A program made the translations under genes and the position numbers. Of a stretch of DNA of 57,924 nt, positions 1 through 8,080 are shown piece by piece (the stretch's first letter is position 1; each line of letters opens with the position of its first letter). Source of the DNA: Alloalcanivorax balearicus MACL04. GTDB taxonomy: Bacteria > Pseudomonadota > Gammaproteobacteria > Pseudomonadales > Alcanivoracaceae. The stretch lies in assembly GCF_025532145.1 (NCBI RefSeq), contig NZ_ARXS01000028.1, positions 1 to 57,924 on the forward strand, given 5' to 3'. The notes under the pieces were generated by a model. That model was not told the DNA's origin. It did no database searches and worked only from the letters and a program-made list of their open reading frames with translations.

Positions 1-120
1 CGCTTCGGCGACGTGCCGGCGGAGATCGAAACCAGACTGAACGGCGTCAACCGGGAGCAGCTGGAAGACTGGATCGACCGCGTTTATGAAGTAGAGACCA
101 TGGAGGCGGTGTTCGACTAG
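1..120 (+). CDS. Rpn-family nuclease/transposase, C-terminal fragment (cut by window edge)
   Basis: The first 39 codons of the window read in frame to a TAG stop and match the last residues of the two complete Rpn-like proteins downstream (RFGDVPAEIETRLNG, then REQLEDWIDRVYEVET). It is the 3' end of a gene that begins before the window. The family is the recombination-promoting nuclease/YhgA-like group (PD-(D/E)XK fold). Only the conserved C-terminal tail is visible, so nothing can be said about its catalytic half. It is the first of three tandem plus-strand copies. Confidence 0.85.
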   Translation, partial: RFGDVPAEIETRLNGVNREQLEDWIDRVYEVETMEAVFD

Positions 121-555
121 GACCACCCTGCATTCACACCCCCTGTAGGAGCCTGCCTGCAGGCGAATTCTTTTCTCCTCCCCAAGAAAACCTTCGCCAG
201 CAAGGCTGGCTCCCACAGCGGCTTCGTAGCCCACTCCCTCCCTGTGAGAAGCTGCCTAGGCAGCGAATCAACACGCCGGGCAGGACCTGATACGAATGGT
301 CCTTTATAAAACAGGCTTACAAATAAGAGCGGCATTCTCTTTTATAATTTTCTTTATTCGCTTCAATGGGTTGCTCTGTTTTTCCTGCTATATCATAGTC
401 TACTTTTTCGGGGATGGTGGCCCACTGCGGAACAAGTCAGGAATGACGTCGATACTTACAATGCTTTGGCCAAAAGCTGACGTCCTTTTCCGCTTTGACT
501 GACAGACCTGCCCGCCGTCCGTGGTCATACTCTTCTCTGTTTTTGGGAGAGGGAT
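121..555. other. Intergenic region between Rpn copies 1 and 2
   Basis: The first part (about 143-270) is REP-like palindromic sequence. About 285-400 is AT-rich and has no convincing coding potential. A CTGACAG box at about 499-505, followed by a GGGAGAGGG ribosome binding site, precedes Rpn copy 2. The stretch 418-446 faintly resembles the GTCAAG...GGATGACG repeat seen at 9.9 and 22.4 kb. No gene is supported here. Confidence 0.6.
143..270. repeat. REP-like palindromic repeat cluster
   Basis: Arms of the type CTGTAGGAGCCTGCCTGCAGG...GCGAATTC, TTCGCCAGCAAGGCTGGCTCCC-ACAGCGGCTTCGTAG and GAAGCTGCCTAGGCAGCGAATC follow the Rpn stop. The same modules recur at most gene ends in the window. Confidence 0.85.
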
Positions 556-1512
556 ATGACGGATCACGATACCAGTTACAAGTTTTTGTTCGCGCACGCC
601 GAAATGGTGCGCGATTTATTGCTGGGGTTCATGGAAAGCGGCTGGGTGAGGAACCTGGATCTGGCCTCCCTGGAGAAGGTAAGCGATGGCTATGTTAGCG
701 ACGATCTACGTGCCCGGCATAATGATGCTCTTTGGCGGATACGTTGGAAGCGGGAATGGGTATACCTCTATTTGATGCTGGAGTTTCAGTCCAAGGTGGA
801 TCACTACATGCCGTTGCGGATCCTGACGTACACCGGGCTGTTGTATCAGGATTTGCTTCGCAGTGAGGCCCTGGAGGAAACGGGGCGCTTGCCCCCGGTA
901 CTACCCATCGTGTTGTACAACGGCCGGAAGCCCTGGCGTGCTTCCACCGATCTGAGTGATTTGATCCAGCAGGTTCCTGAGGCACTGAAGCCCTATCAGG
1001 TCCGGCAAAAGTTCTTGCTATTGGATCTGGGAATACAGGTAGGCGAGGGGGCATTGCGTGAAAGAAATCTGGTCGCCGCGGTATTCGCGATAGAAACCAG
1101 CGAGACTTGGCGGGACATGTTGCGGGCTTCCTTGTGTCTCGTAAACTGGCTGGAAGGAGCAGGGCAAGCCCACCTGCAGCAAGGTGTTTTGGAATGGTTG
1201 CGTCGGCGGGGCCCACGCCTGGACTCGCAGGTGCCCTGGCAGGAAATTCACACTTTAAGGGAGGCTCATAGCATGTTGGAAGACAGAGTGCGGGTGTGGA
1301 AAGCCCAGTTTCGTCGCGAGGGGTTGCTGGCCGGACGTGAAGAAGGCTCCACCACCGAAGCCCGAAACATCCTGCTGCGCCAGTTACGGCGCCGCTTCGG
1401 TGAAGTGCCGGCGGAGATCGAAACCAGGCTGAACGGCGCCAGCCGAGAGCAGCTGGAAGACTGGATCGAGCGCGTTTATGAGGTAGAGACGGTAGCGGCG
1501 GGTTTCGACTAG
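556..1512 (+). CDS. Rpn-family PD-(D/E)XK nuclease/putative transposase (copy 2)
   Basis: A 318-residue protein of the Rpn/YhgA-like family (recombination-promoting nucleases, first described in E. coli as DNA endonucleases that raise RecA-independent recombination). The start has a strong GGGAGAGGG site 3 bases upstream. Visible motifs are MTDHDTSYKFLFAH at the N-terminus, D57 in RHNDALWR and E76-F-Q78 in LEFQSK, which together form the D...ExQ variant of the PD-(D/E)XK active site, then a helical C-terminal half ending EDWIERVYEVE. The linker near residue 257 carries only one Gly/Glu repeat unit (GREEGS), far shorter than in copies 3 and 4. It is closely similar to the copy at 1794 throughout. 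Whether it acts in recombination, defence or mobility cannot be decided from sequence. Confidence 0.9.
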   Translation: MTDHDTSYKFLFAHAEMVRDLLLGFMESGWVRNLDLASLEKVSDGYVSDDLRARHNDALWRIRWKREWVYLYLMLEFQSKVDHYMPLRILTYTGLLYQDLLRSEALEETGRLPPVLPIVLYNGRKPWRASTDLSDLIQQVPEALKPYQVRQKFLLLDLGIQVGEGALRERNLVAAVFAIETSETWRDMLRASLCLVNWLEGAGQAHLQQGVLEWLRRRGPRLDSQVPWQEIHTLREAHSMLEDRVRVWKAQFRREGLLAGREEGSTTEARNILLRQLRRRFGEVPAEIETRLNGASREQLEDWIERVYEVETVAAGFD

Positions 1513-1532
1513 CACCACCCTGTATTCATACC

Positions 1533-1650
1533 CCTGTGGGAGCCTGCCTGCAGGCGAATTCTTCTCTCTTCCCCAAACCTTCGCCAGCAAGGCTAGCTCC
1601 CACAGCGGCTTCGTAGTCCCCCCTGTGGGAAGCTGCCTAGGCAGCGAATC
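1533..1650. repeat. REP-like palindromic repeat cluster
   Basis: CTGTGGGAGCCTGCCTGCAGG, TTCGCCAGCAAGGCTAGCTCC, ACAGCGGCTTCGTAG and GAAGCTGCCTAGGCAGCGAATC modules follow the Rpn stop in the same order as after copies 1 and 3, so the repeat block is shared by the three tandem units. Confidence 0.85.
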
Positions 1651-1689
1651 GGTACGCCAGGAAAGACCTGATTCGAATGACGCGAACCT

Positions 1690-1752
1690 TTCTTACACTC
1701 ACTGTCCTTTCCCACTGACAGGCCTTTCCGTTTCGGCTGACAGACCGCGCCT
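1690..1752 (+). promoter_or_regulatory. Conserved CTGACAG leader of Rpn copy 3
   Basis: TTACACT, then CTGACAG, CTTTCCG and a second CTGACAG 22 bases after the first, upstream of the gene at 1794. The same arrangement occurs on the opposite strand at 55.9, 56.7 and 57.6 kb before an Rpn gene and two toxin-antitoxin pairs. It is probably a promoter/operator region; no experimentally known site is recognised. Confidence 0.6.
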
Positions 1753-1793
1753 GTTTCTCACTGTCATAGTATTGTCCTGCCAGGGGAGGGGAT

Positions 1794-2798
1794 ATGACAG
1801 ATCACGATACCAGCTACAAGTTTTTATTCGCACACGCAGAGATGGTGCGGGACCTATTGCTGGGATTCATGGAGGGGAGCTGGGTGCGGGAGCTTGATTT
1901 TGTCTCTCTTGAGAAAGTCAGTGATGGCTATGTCAGCGACGACTTGCGTGCCCGGCATAACGACGCCTTATGGCGGGTGCGCTGGAAGCGGGAGTGGCTG
2001 TATATCTATCTGATGCTGGAATTTCAATCCAAGGAAGACCGTTACATGCCCGTCCGGATTCAGACATACCTTGGACTGTTGTATCAGGATCTGATTCGGC
2101 GAGGGGAACTGGAAGTGGATGGGCGCCTGCCCGCGGTTCTGCCCATTGTGTTGTACAGCGGTCGACGGCGCTGGCGTGCCGCCACGGATCTTAATGATCT
2201 GATCCAGGAGTCACCGGAAGCATTGCACCCCTATCTGCCCAGGCAGCGTTTTTTCCTGGTTGACCAGGGGCTTTATGCAGACAAGGGTAATCTGAGAGAA
2301 AGAAACCTGGTTGCCGCGGTGTTCGCGCTTGAAAACGGGGCAACATCAAGAGACATGCTGCGCGTCATTGCGCGTTTGGTGGACTGGTTGAAGGATCCAG
2401 AGCAACAATACCTGGAGCAAGGTATTCTGGAATGGTTACGTCGCCGTGGGCCAAGCCTGGACTCCCAGGTGCCCTGGCAAGCGGTCCATAATTTAAGGGA
2501 GGCACACAGTATGCTTGAGGACAGAGTACGGGAATGGAAGGCTCAGTTTTGGCGTGAAGGCCTCGAGGCCGGCATGAAGAAAGGCCGAAGGCAAGGGCTG
2601 CAAAAAGGTCGTCAGGAAGGTCGCCAGGAAGGCTCCACCACCGAAGCCCGAAACATCCTGCTGCGCCAGCTACGGCGCCGCTTCGGCGAAGTGCCGGCGG
2701 AGATCGAAACCAGGCTGAACAGCGCCAGCCGGGAACAGCTGGAAGATTGGATCGACCGCGTTTACGAAGTGGAGACAGTGGCGGCGGTTTTCGACTAG
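1794..2798 (+). CDS. Rpn-family PD-(D/E)XK nuclease/putative transposase (copy 3)
   Basis: A 334-residue paralogue of the copy at 556, with a strong GGGGAGGGG site before the ATG. The D...ExQ motif is kept (RHNDALWRVR, then LEFQSK). The main difference lies in the linker around residues 258-282: here the sequence repeats as KKGRRQGLQKGR then QEGRQEGS, encoded by imperfect 12-base units (GGTCGTCAGGAA type), against a single unit in copy 2. This Gly/Glu/Arg/Gln run probably forms a helical or coiled spacer before the conserved C-terminal RNILLRQLRRRFG segment. It has its own leader and a downstream REP block, so it appears to be an independent unit. Confidence 0.9.
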   Translation: MTDHDTSYKFLFAHAEMVRDLLLGFMEGSWVRELDFVSLEKVSDGYVSDDLRARHNDALWRVRWKREWLYIYLMLEFQSKEDRYMPVRIQTYLGLLYQDLIRRGELEVDGRLPAVLPIVLYSGRRRWRAATDLNDLIQESPEALHPYLPRQRFFLVDQGLYADKGNLRERNLVAAVFALENGATSRDMLRVIARLVDWLKDPEQQYLEQGILEWLRRRGPSLDSQVPWQAVHNLREAHSMLEDRVREWKAQFWREGLEAGMKKGRRQGLQKGRQEGRQEGSTTEARNILLRQLRRRFGEVPAEIETRLNSASREQLEDWIDRVYEVETVAAVFD

Positions 2799-3415
2799 CA
2801 CCACCCTGTATTCACACCCCCTGTAGGAGCCTGCCTGCAGGCGAATTCTTTTCTCCTCCCCAAGAGAACCCTTCGCCAGCAAGGCTAGCTCCCACAGCGG
2901 CTTCGTAGCTCCTGTGGGAAGCTGCCTAGGCAGCGAATCGACGCACCCCATCAACCGACCAGACAACGCGATCCTACCTCCGATTCCTCTTCCCAACACA
3001 GACAGCCACCTTTCTCTCTGGTTTCGGTAGACGTTTCCCCAGAAGTGTTTCCTTTTCCCCCTTTTATTATTGTCCCCTTTTTATTTTCTGAATTTTTCTC
3101 TCAAAAAAAGCATCGTTTTTTCGTGAGCGACACCGTCTCTTATCCAAAAAAGGTTCCAGGTACATTTTCTGTAAGCCGCATGGTTGCTGGGTTTGTGTTT
3201 TTGAAAAAAGAAAAAGTGCTTAAGGGGACAGGTAATCTATTGTTTTGCTGTTGTGAATCTATTTATCTGGTTCGTGCCGAAGGGTGAACAACCCTCGGGG
3301 GCAGTCAGCGGCATCCCGCCGTTGGCTGAAGGGGACAGGCCAGGGAGGCAGTCGACCTGTCCAGATTGGATAAAAGAAATGAAACACGGCTAACCAATAA
3401 ATGGAGGAACTAGCC
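2799..3415. other. Intergenic region with REP block and AT-rich stretch
   Basis: About 2820-2940 is the REP block of Rpn copy 3. From 3000 to 3260 the sequence is unusually AT- and homopolymer-rich with no credible gene. GGGGACAGG motifs lie at about 3224 and 3333, and a TTCCAGGTACATTTT motif at about 3153; these resemble repeats linked to REP-type transposases. The promoter of the 3416 gene must lie in 3250-3400, but no clear -35/-10 pair was identified. Confidence 0.55.
2820..2940. repeat. REP-like palindromic repeat cluster
   Basis: Third copy of the Rpn-associated repeat block: CTGTAGGAGCCTGCCTGCAGG, TTCGCCAGCAAGGCTAGCTCC, ACAGCGGCTTCGTAG, GAAGCTGCCTAGGCAGCGAATC. Confidence 0.85.
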
Positions 3416-3964
3416 ATGAGTACCAAAATCTTGAAAACGAGTATGCTGGCTTTGGCTGGCGCAGTGGCTCTGGCAGCAGCAGGTAGTGCGAGTGCTATGT
3501 CACCGCCGTATGCGATGTGTACGTTTAAAGGGGAAACCCAGCTGACCTCCGGTGTGGGGGCTACCAGCTGCTGGCTAACGTTGGCTGCGAAAGTCAATTG
3601 TGATGGGGACGTTGAAATTGTCGCCGCCGGCCCTGTGGAGGGGGATGCGACGTGTACCGATATCTTCGTCGGGAATTTCCCTTGGTTTGGCACCACTGCA
3701 GGGATCATTGCTGGAGGGACGATCAATACGGATTTTGTCGCTACGGGTAACCCTTCAGTGATTCATGTCTCCGGTCTTCCTCTTGCTGGAGGTACATTGA
3801 CAGGAGTGGGGCCTGCAACATCAACAATGGGGGTGGCTTGCGACGCCGGTTCAACGGTGACCGTGCCCACCGTGGTACCGGTAAATGGGATGTTTTCGGG
3901 ACCGCCGACCGCTGCGTTTCAGGCGAATGGTTTGCAAAATCTCGGATGTTCTCTGGTGTTATAA
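3416..3964 (+). CDS. Secreted PraB-like protein (alkane-oxidation activator family, tentative)
   Basis: A 182-residue exported protein. The start at 3416 is preferred because GGAGGAAC lies 7-10 bases before it, overlapping an upstream in-frame ATG. The N-terminus is a signal peptide (hydrophobic MLALAGAVALAAAG, cleavage likely after ASA near residue 26). The mature part is small, Gly/Thr/Val-rich and has four or five Cys residues (YAMCTFKG, SCWLTL, VNCDG, ATCTD, LGCSLVL). Pattern and size resemble the PraB family of Pseudomonas, extracellular proteins reported to help growth on alkanes; that link is by remembered resemblance only. Codon use is plainer and more AT-rich than the neighbourhood. 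It stands alone, followed by a good terminator. Confidence 0.6.
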   Translation: MSTKILKTSMLALAGAVALAAAGSASAMSPPYAMCTFKGETQLTSGVGATSCWLTLAAKVNCDGDVEIVAAGPVEGDATCTDIFVGNFPWFGTTAGIIAGGTINTDFVATGNPSVIHVSGLPLAGGTLTGVGPATSTMGVACDAGSTVTVPTVVPVNGMFSGPPTAAFQANGLQNLGCSLVL

Positions 3965-4010
3965 GCCATTAAGAACTGTATAAAAAAATAAAGACATACA
4001 GTCATATTAT

Positions 4011-4035
4011 GCCCCCACTATGTGGGGGCATTTTT
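4011..4035 (+). terminator. Rho-independent terminator of the PraB-like gene
   Basis: Perfect 8-bp stem GCCCCCAC / GTGGGGGC with a 3-base loop, followed by ATTTTTG, 46 bases after the stop codon. Confidence 0.85.
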
Positions 4036-4412
4036 GTGGATGGGAAAGGCGTGAGGGCTTGCCTTAAACCATATGGATGGCGAGGCTACGTAATCTGTGA
4101 GGAATCATACGGCAGTGATGGTAATCGGCAGCGCGAGCGATGGTGGAGTTTTGCCTTTTTTATTCTATTGGTTTTCCGAGTTTCACATCTGAAGGTGGTT
4201 TTGATGAGTCGGTACCGCGCGCGGTTATGGCTGACGTCATCTATGTCGATGGAGAGAATCCTACAGCGTCAGAACTGATTTCGAGTCGCCGTCTAAGAAA
4301 TAGGATACCTACGATGGCGTTTTGAAGAAGGGGGGCTTTAATGCCCCCCTTCTGATTTGCCCTGACAAGTACATAAGGTATTTTGTTTGCTAAACTTTTA
4401 TAAAAAATTTAG
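4036..4412. other. Intergenic region between convergent genes
   Basis: No gene is supported. A 61-codon reading frame (4140-4325) has no ribosome site and no recognisable product. The stretch ends in a terminator-like hairpin at 4325-4352. Confidence 0.5.
4325..4352 (-). terminator. Terminator-like hairpin after the Ig-like lipoprotein gene
   Basis: Arms GAAGGGGGGC and GCCCCCCTTC around a short loop, about 60 bases beyond the stop of the minus-strand gene. The T tract is weak in either direction, so it is a probable rather than certain terminator. Confidence 0.55.
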
Positions 4413-7400
4413 TTACTTGATTGATTCAGAGATATAGCGGATGTGGGTTCCTCCCGCCGGGACAATTAAATCTGCCGACAGCGCTGGAGCGTTTACCCTT
4501 TGTTCTATCACTAGGTCACTCAGGTTCCATTGCTCCGCTATCATTCGACCATCATCCAAAAAGGATATAGGCCCGCTTAAAGACATCTCTACAGGATAAC
4601 TGTATAGGTTATGGTGTGCAGTTGATAGTAGCCTCTTTCTTTCCACTATATCAGTGACCAGATAGGGAGCGTCCATATAGAGAGGCACTGATGCATTTAA
4701 CTCTGGGCCGTCGAGGCCTTCTTCAATCAAGGCTTCGATTGGAGCGCCATCTACGTACCGCATCCGCATTAGCTGATAGCCTGTATTCGCCACATTTTCA
4801 CCTCGAGCCCCTCTGAGTGGCCCTTTCATAAAGGTGCGGAAGGATGTTGTGACCATGTGCCCAGGATGGATTAACACTTTGACACCATTAGCTACAGGGT
4901 CATTTGATACTTCGGCGAACAGGGCCCCGTTTAAATAAGTGAACTTATCCCTGGGACACTCGGCAGGAACGCCTTGGTAGCATGTGCGTTTTTGTTCAAA
5001 GCCGGGGAAGAACTCAAGCTCCCCGGCTACATCACAGCCTGTCTGATCTGCATAGGGCTCATAGGCCGCATAACCGCAGCCAACTAATAGGCCGGACATA
5101 GCGGCGATGTCGGCGGGATTGACTCCGGGGCCTGCTGCTCCGTTAATCGAATAGCCTTTTTCAGCCACTTCTTCAAGGCTACGGTCCCCCATGTCTCGAC
5201 TCAGAATTTTAGCACTATTCGGTGGTGGCTTAACGCCGTTCGGGTCCATAGGCACGCCATTCCGGTCTACCAAATCTGCGGTGGTAGGGTCTGGCTGCCA
5301 AATGATAAGGTCGGTTTCATTCACGGTATAGCTAGGCAGTCGTAGTTGATTGTAACTGCTACTGCCCGCCACAATTCTCAACCCAGTGCTGGGAAAGGTG
5401 TAGATTGGGGGAGGGCCCATAACTTCCGGGGAGCTATCGTTGACGAGATTAGCATTGGCGTCCATTGAATCCGCTAGACGTAGTAGCTGAAGTACTGACT
5501 GACTTCCTGGGGTGCCTCGGAAATATTGTACTAAGTCAGGGCCGCCGCCTGTCAGGGATGGTGACTTTTCTTCCCAAATGAAGTGCGGGAGATATCGAAT
5601 ACCTAGATTTGGATTAAAAGAGTCAGGCACATCATGAATAGATATTTCCGCCAGCAACTGGGTTTGCAGTGGCAGACCCTCTTCGGAACACACCATGGTA
5701 CTTATATCACACAGAGCCCCTGGATTATTCTCGGCTTCATTTTCTGAAGGGGTATCTATATCGCCATTGGAGGCCACTTCATAACGGTAGAGCACGCCCT
5801 TCTTCCAAGGAGTTGAAGGGGTGAAACGCAAGATGTCCTCGGTTAGGGAGAGAGTCCCCTCAACATCCGTTATGATCTGATCCTCCGTATCAATCTCAAA
5901 CACCTTAAAAGTGCGTCCAATTTCAATGCTGGCAGCGTCTATCGTCTTACTAAATACTACGATAATTGGACGATTTGCAGGCATATCAGATACTGGAATA
6001 AAGTCGTCAAAAGGCAGTGGCTCCAGATCTCCGGGGCCGGAATGGGGCTGAATACCACCTTTACAACGTCCACTGATACCTGCTGCTAGATCCTGGTCAG
6101 CGGTCTCCATCGCACAAGGAAAGCCTGGATAGACCGCCAATAGAAATGGGGACTTTCTGTCTAGAGGTTTGTCTATATCTTCCGCGAGAACCTGCCAGGG
6201 ATCATCGGGGGTGCCGCTCCGTTTTCTATATAAGTCCCTTTTCTGGGCTCGAGTTCTCAATGAAAAAACCTCATCAAAACTCCCAACCCAAGGCTCCCCC
6301 CGCAAATCCATAATCCCCGGATCAAGACTGACCTGGTAGGACAGAGAAGGCCCGGTCTCGGTGGGATGCTCCAGCGGATCAACCGGTTTGATCACGATTG
6401 CCGCGCCGTCCACGGTGACCTTGCTGTCCACTTCGGTTTGTACACCACCTTCATTCTTATAGAGGTGCACTTTGCCGGTTACGGATTGGCGGTCCAGCGG
6501 GCGGGTGAAATTCAATACGATGGGGTCGGTGGGTTTGAACATGGCGGTCTTGTCCAAACCGGTCTGCCCATCCACGCCCAAGGTCCAGCTCTGAAACTCC
6601 AACGGCGTGGTGTCCGGCACCGGCGCGGGGGCATTGAGCTGATCCTTATAGGACTCCAGCTGGAAGCTGAGCATGCCGTGGGCGAATTCCTGGCCGAGCA
6701 CGTCCGGCTCCACCACGCTGACCGCGTCGATTTTCAGCACGCCTTCCTGCGGGTCCACTTCGCCCACGCCGATCAGTTCGATGTGCAGCATGTCCTGAGT
6801 GAAGCCGCCGTTGGCGCGGGCTTCATCGGTGGTGATGGCCACATCCATGAACAGCCGCACGATGCGCAGGGCGTCGGCGCGGTTGTGGGTGTCGTAGGGG
6901 TTGGGCACCAGGTAGCCGGTGGCGTCGCTGAGGAAGTGCATTTTCACTTCGCCGGATTCAAAGCCGGCGGGCACTTCGCCGCCGATCAGCACGTCCAGGC
7001 TGGTGCCGCTGAGGATGGTATCAGCGGGGATGCGCACCGGGGTGACATCCGTATAGACGGTGACGTCGCCCAGCTCCGCGCGCACGTCGCCGCTGGCCTG
7101 GGTGACGTTGTCCTGGCCGAGCAGGGTGGCGTTCACCGGCACTTCGTTCACCGGTTTGCCGGTGAGCGGGGAGGTGCGGGTGCGGTTTTCCGAGTCGGTG
7201 ATGCGCTGTACCAGGATGGCCGGCTCGCCACGCGGTGATGAGTCTTGCGGGGTGACGGTGAGTTCGTGGCCACCAAATGTATTGCCGAAGGTGCTGGCCA
7301 GGCCGTCGCCCAGGGTGAGGGTGTAGGTCTCTCCCGGGGTGAGGTGCTCGGGCGCGGGGTCCAGGGTCATGTAGGGCCCTTCGGTGAGCAGGCGGGCTTC

Positions 7401-8066
7401 CACCAGCTCACCGCTGCCGTTCACCAGGGCCACGGTGTCCGCCGGCGTGGTCCCGTCGCCCGGGTTGAGGCCGTAGCGGGCGCTGGTGGGGTCGATGGGC
7501 TGAGTGAACTGGAAACGGAAAGTAGAAAAGTCCATCACCGGTTCTTCGACGTCACCGCTGGGGATGGCGCGGGTGAGGGTGAAGTCGTCGTCGGCCACCA
7601 CCAGGGATTTCGGGCCCCGTTGCAGCGCGCGGGTGGTGAAGTGGATATCCTGGTTCGGTGCCTTGCCCACGCTCAGTTGCACGCCACGCAGGGTCACGGT
7701 GTACTCGGTGAGCGGTTGCAGTTTCTCCGTGGGTGTCAGCAGGATACTGCGGCCATCGGCTTCCACTTTGCTGTAGGTGACGGGGACGATGTCCCCATCG
7801 GCGCCCCCAAGGCGCAGTTTGATATTGTTTTCAGCGGCGGCCAGCTCGATGTCGCTAGTGAAGCGCAATACCACCGGAGCGGGGATTGCCACTTCACTTT
7901 GGCCGTCGTCCGGATAGGCGTAGAGCAGGCTTTGCCGCTGGGCGTCGTTGGCGTCATTGCCGGGCATGCTGGAGCCGTCACTGCCGCCACAGGCGGTGAG
8001 GACGGTGGCGCAGGCGGTTATGAACAAGGTCCCGTAGAGGGTCCGGTTAAAGGTTCCGCGAATCAT
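4413..8066 (-). CDS. Large multi-domain Ig-like (Big_5/SbsA type) lipoprotein
   Basis: A 1217-residue lipoprotein. The signal sequence ends in a lipobox (TVLTAC, Cys near residue 26), followed by GGSDGSS, so the mature protein is anchored by lipid. Several SbsA-like Ig domains are visible: around residues 45-145 (YPDDGQSEVAIPAPVVLRF...LTEYTVTL), about 180-260 (FRFQFTQPIDPTS), about 510-610 (IVLNFTRPLDRQS...LSYQVSLDPGIMD) and about 690-780 (RPIIVVFSKTIDAAS...LYRYEV). The function is unknown. It starts 14 bases after the FadL-type gene stops, so the two form one operon and may work together at the outer membrane. About 4413-6340 (C-terminal half) is visibly more AT-rich than 6340-8066, suggesting allelic replacement or a composite gene. 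Confidence 0.8.
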   Translation of the reverse strand: MIRGTFNRTLYGTLFITACATVLTACGGSDGSSMPGNDANDAQRQSLLYAYPDDGQSEVAIPAPVVLRFTSDIELAAAENNIKLRLGGADGDIVPVTYSKVEADGRSILLTPTEKLQPLTEYTVTLRGVQLSVGKAPNQDIHFTTRALQRGPKSLVVADDDFTLTRAIPSGDVEEPVMDFSTFRFQFTQPIDPTSARYGLNPGDGTTPADTVALVNGSGELVEARLLTEGPYMTLDPAPEHLTPGETYTLTLGDGLASTFGNTFGGHELTVTPQDSSPRGEPAILVQRITDSENRTRTSPLTGKPVNEVPVNATLLGQDNVTQASGDVRAELGDVTVYTDVTPVRIPADTILSGTSLDVLIGGEVPAGFESGEVKMHFLSDATGYLVPNPYDTHNRADALRIVRLFMDVAITTDEARANGGFTQDMLHIELIGVGEVDPQEGVLKIDAVSVVEPDVLGQEFAHGMLSFQLESYKDQLNAPAPVPDTTPLEFQSWTLGVDGQTGLDKTAMFKPTDPIVLNFTRPLDRQSVTGKVHLYKNEGGVQTEVDSKVTVDGAAIVIKPVDPLEHPTETGPSLSYQVSLDPGIMDLRGEPWVGSFDEVFSLRTRAQKRDLYRKRSGTPDDPWQVLAEDIDKPLDRKSPFLLAVYPGFPCAMETADQDLAAGISGRCKGGIQPHSGPGDLEPLPFDDFIPVSDMPANRPIIVVFSKTIDAASIEIGRTFKVFEIDTEDQIITDVEGTLSLTEDILRFTPSTPWKKGVLYRYEVASNGDIDTPSENEAENNPGALCDISTMVCSEEGLPLQTQLLAEISIHDVPDSFNPNLGIRYLPHFIWEEKSPSLTGGGPDLVQYFRGTPGSQSVLQLLRLADSMDANANLVNDSSPEVMGPPPIYTFPSTGLRIVAGSSSYNQLRLPSYTVNETDLIIWQPDPTTADLVDRNGVPMDPNGVKPPPNSAKILSRDMGDRSLEEVAEKGYSINGAAGPGVNPADIAAMSGLLVGCGYAAYEPYADQTGCDVAGELEFFPGFEQKRTCYQGVPAECPRDKFTYLNGALFAEVSNDPVANGVKVLIHPGHMVTTSFRTFMKGPLRGARGENVANTGYQLMRMRYVDGAPIEALIEEGLDGPELNASVPLYMDAPYLVTDIVERKRLLSTAHHNLYSYPVEMSLSGPISFLDDGRMIAEQWNLSDLVIEQRVNAPALSADLIVPAGGTHIRYISESIK

Positions 8067-8080
8067 AAGGTTCTCCCCCC

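Noticed and set aside
4140-4325. 61-codon frame after the PraB-like gene terminator
   Set aside because: No ribosome site and no recognisable product; lies between two terminators.
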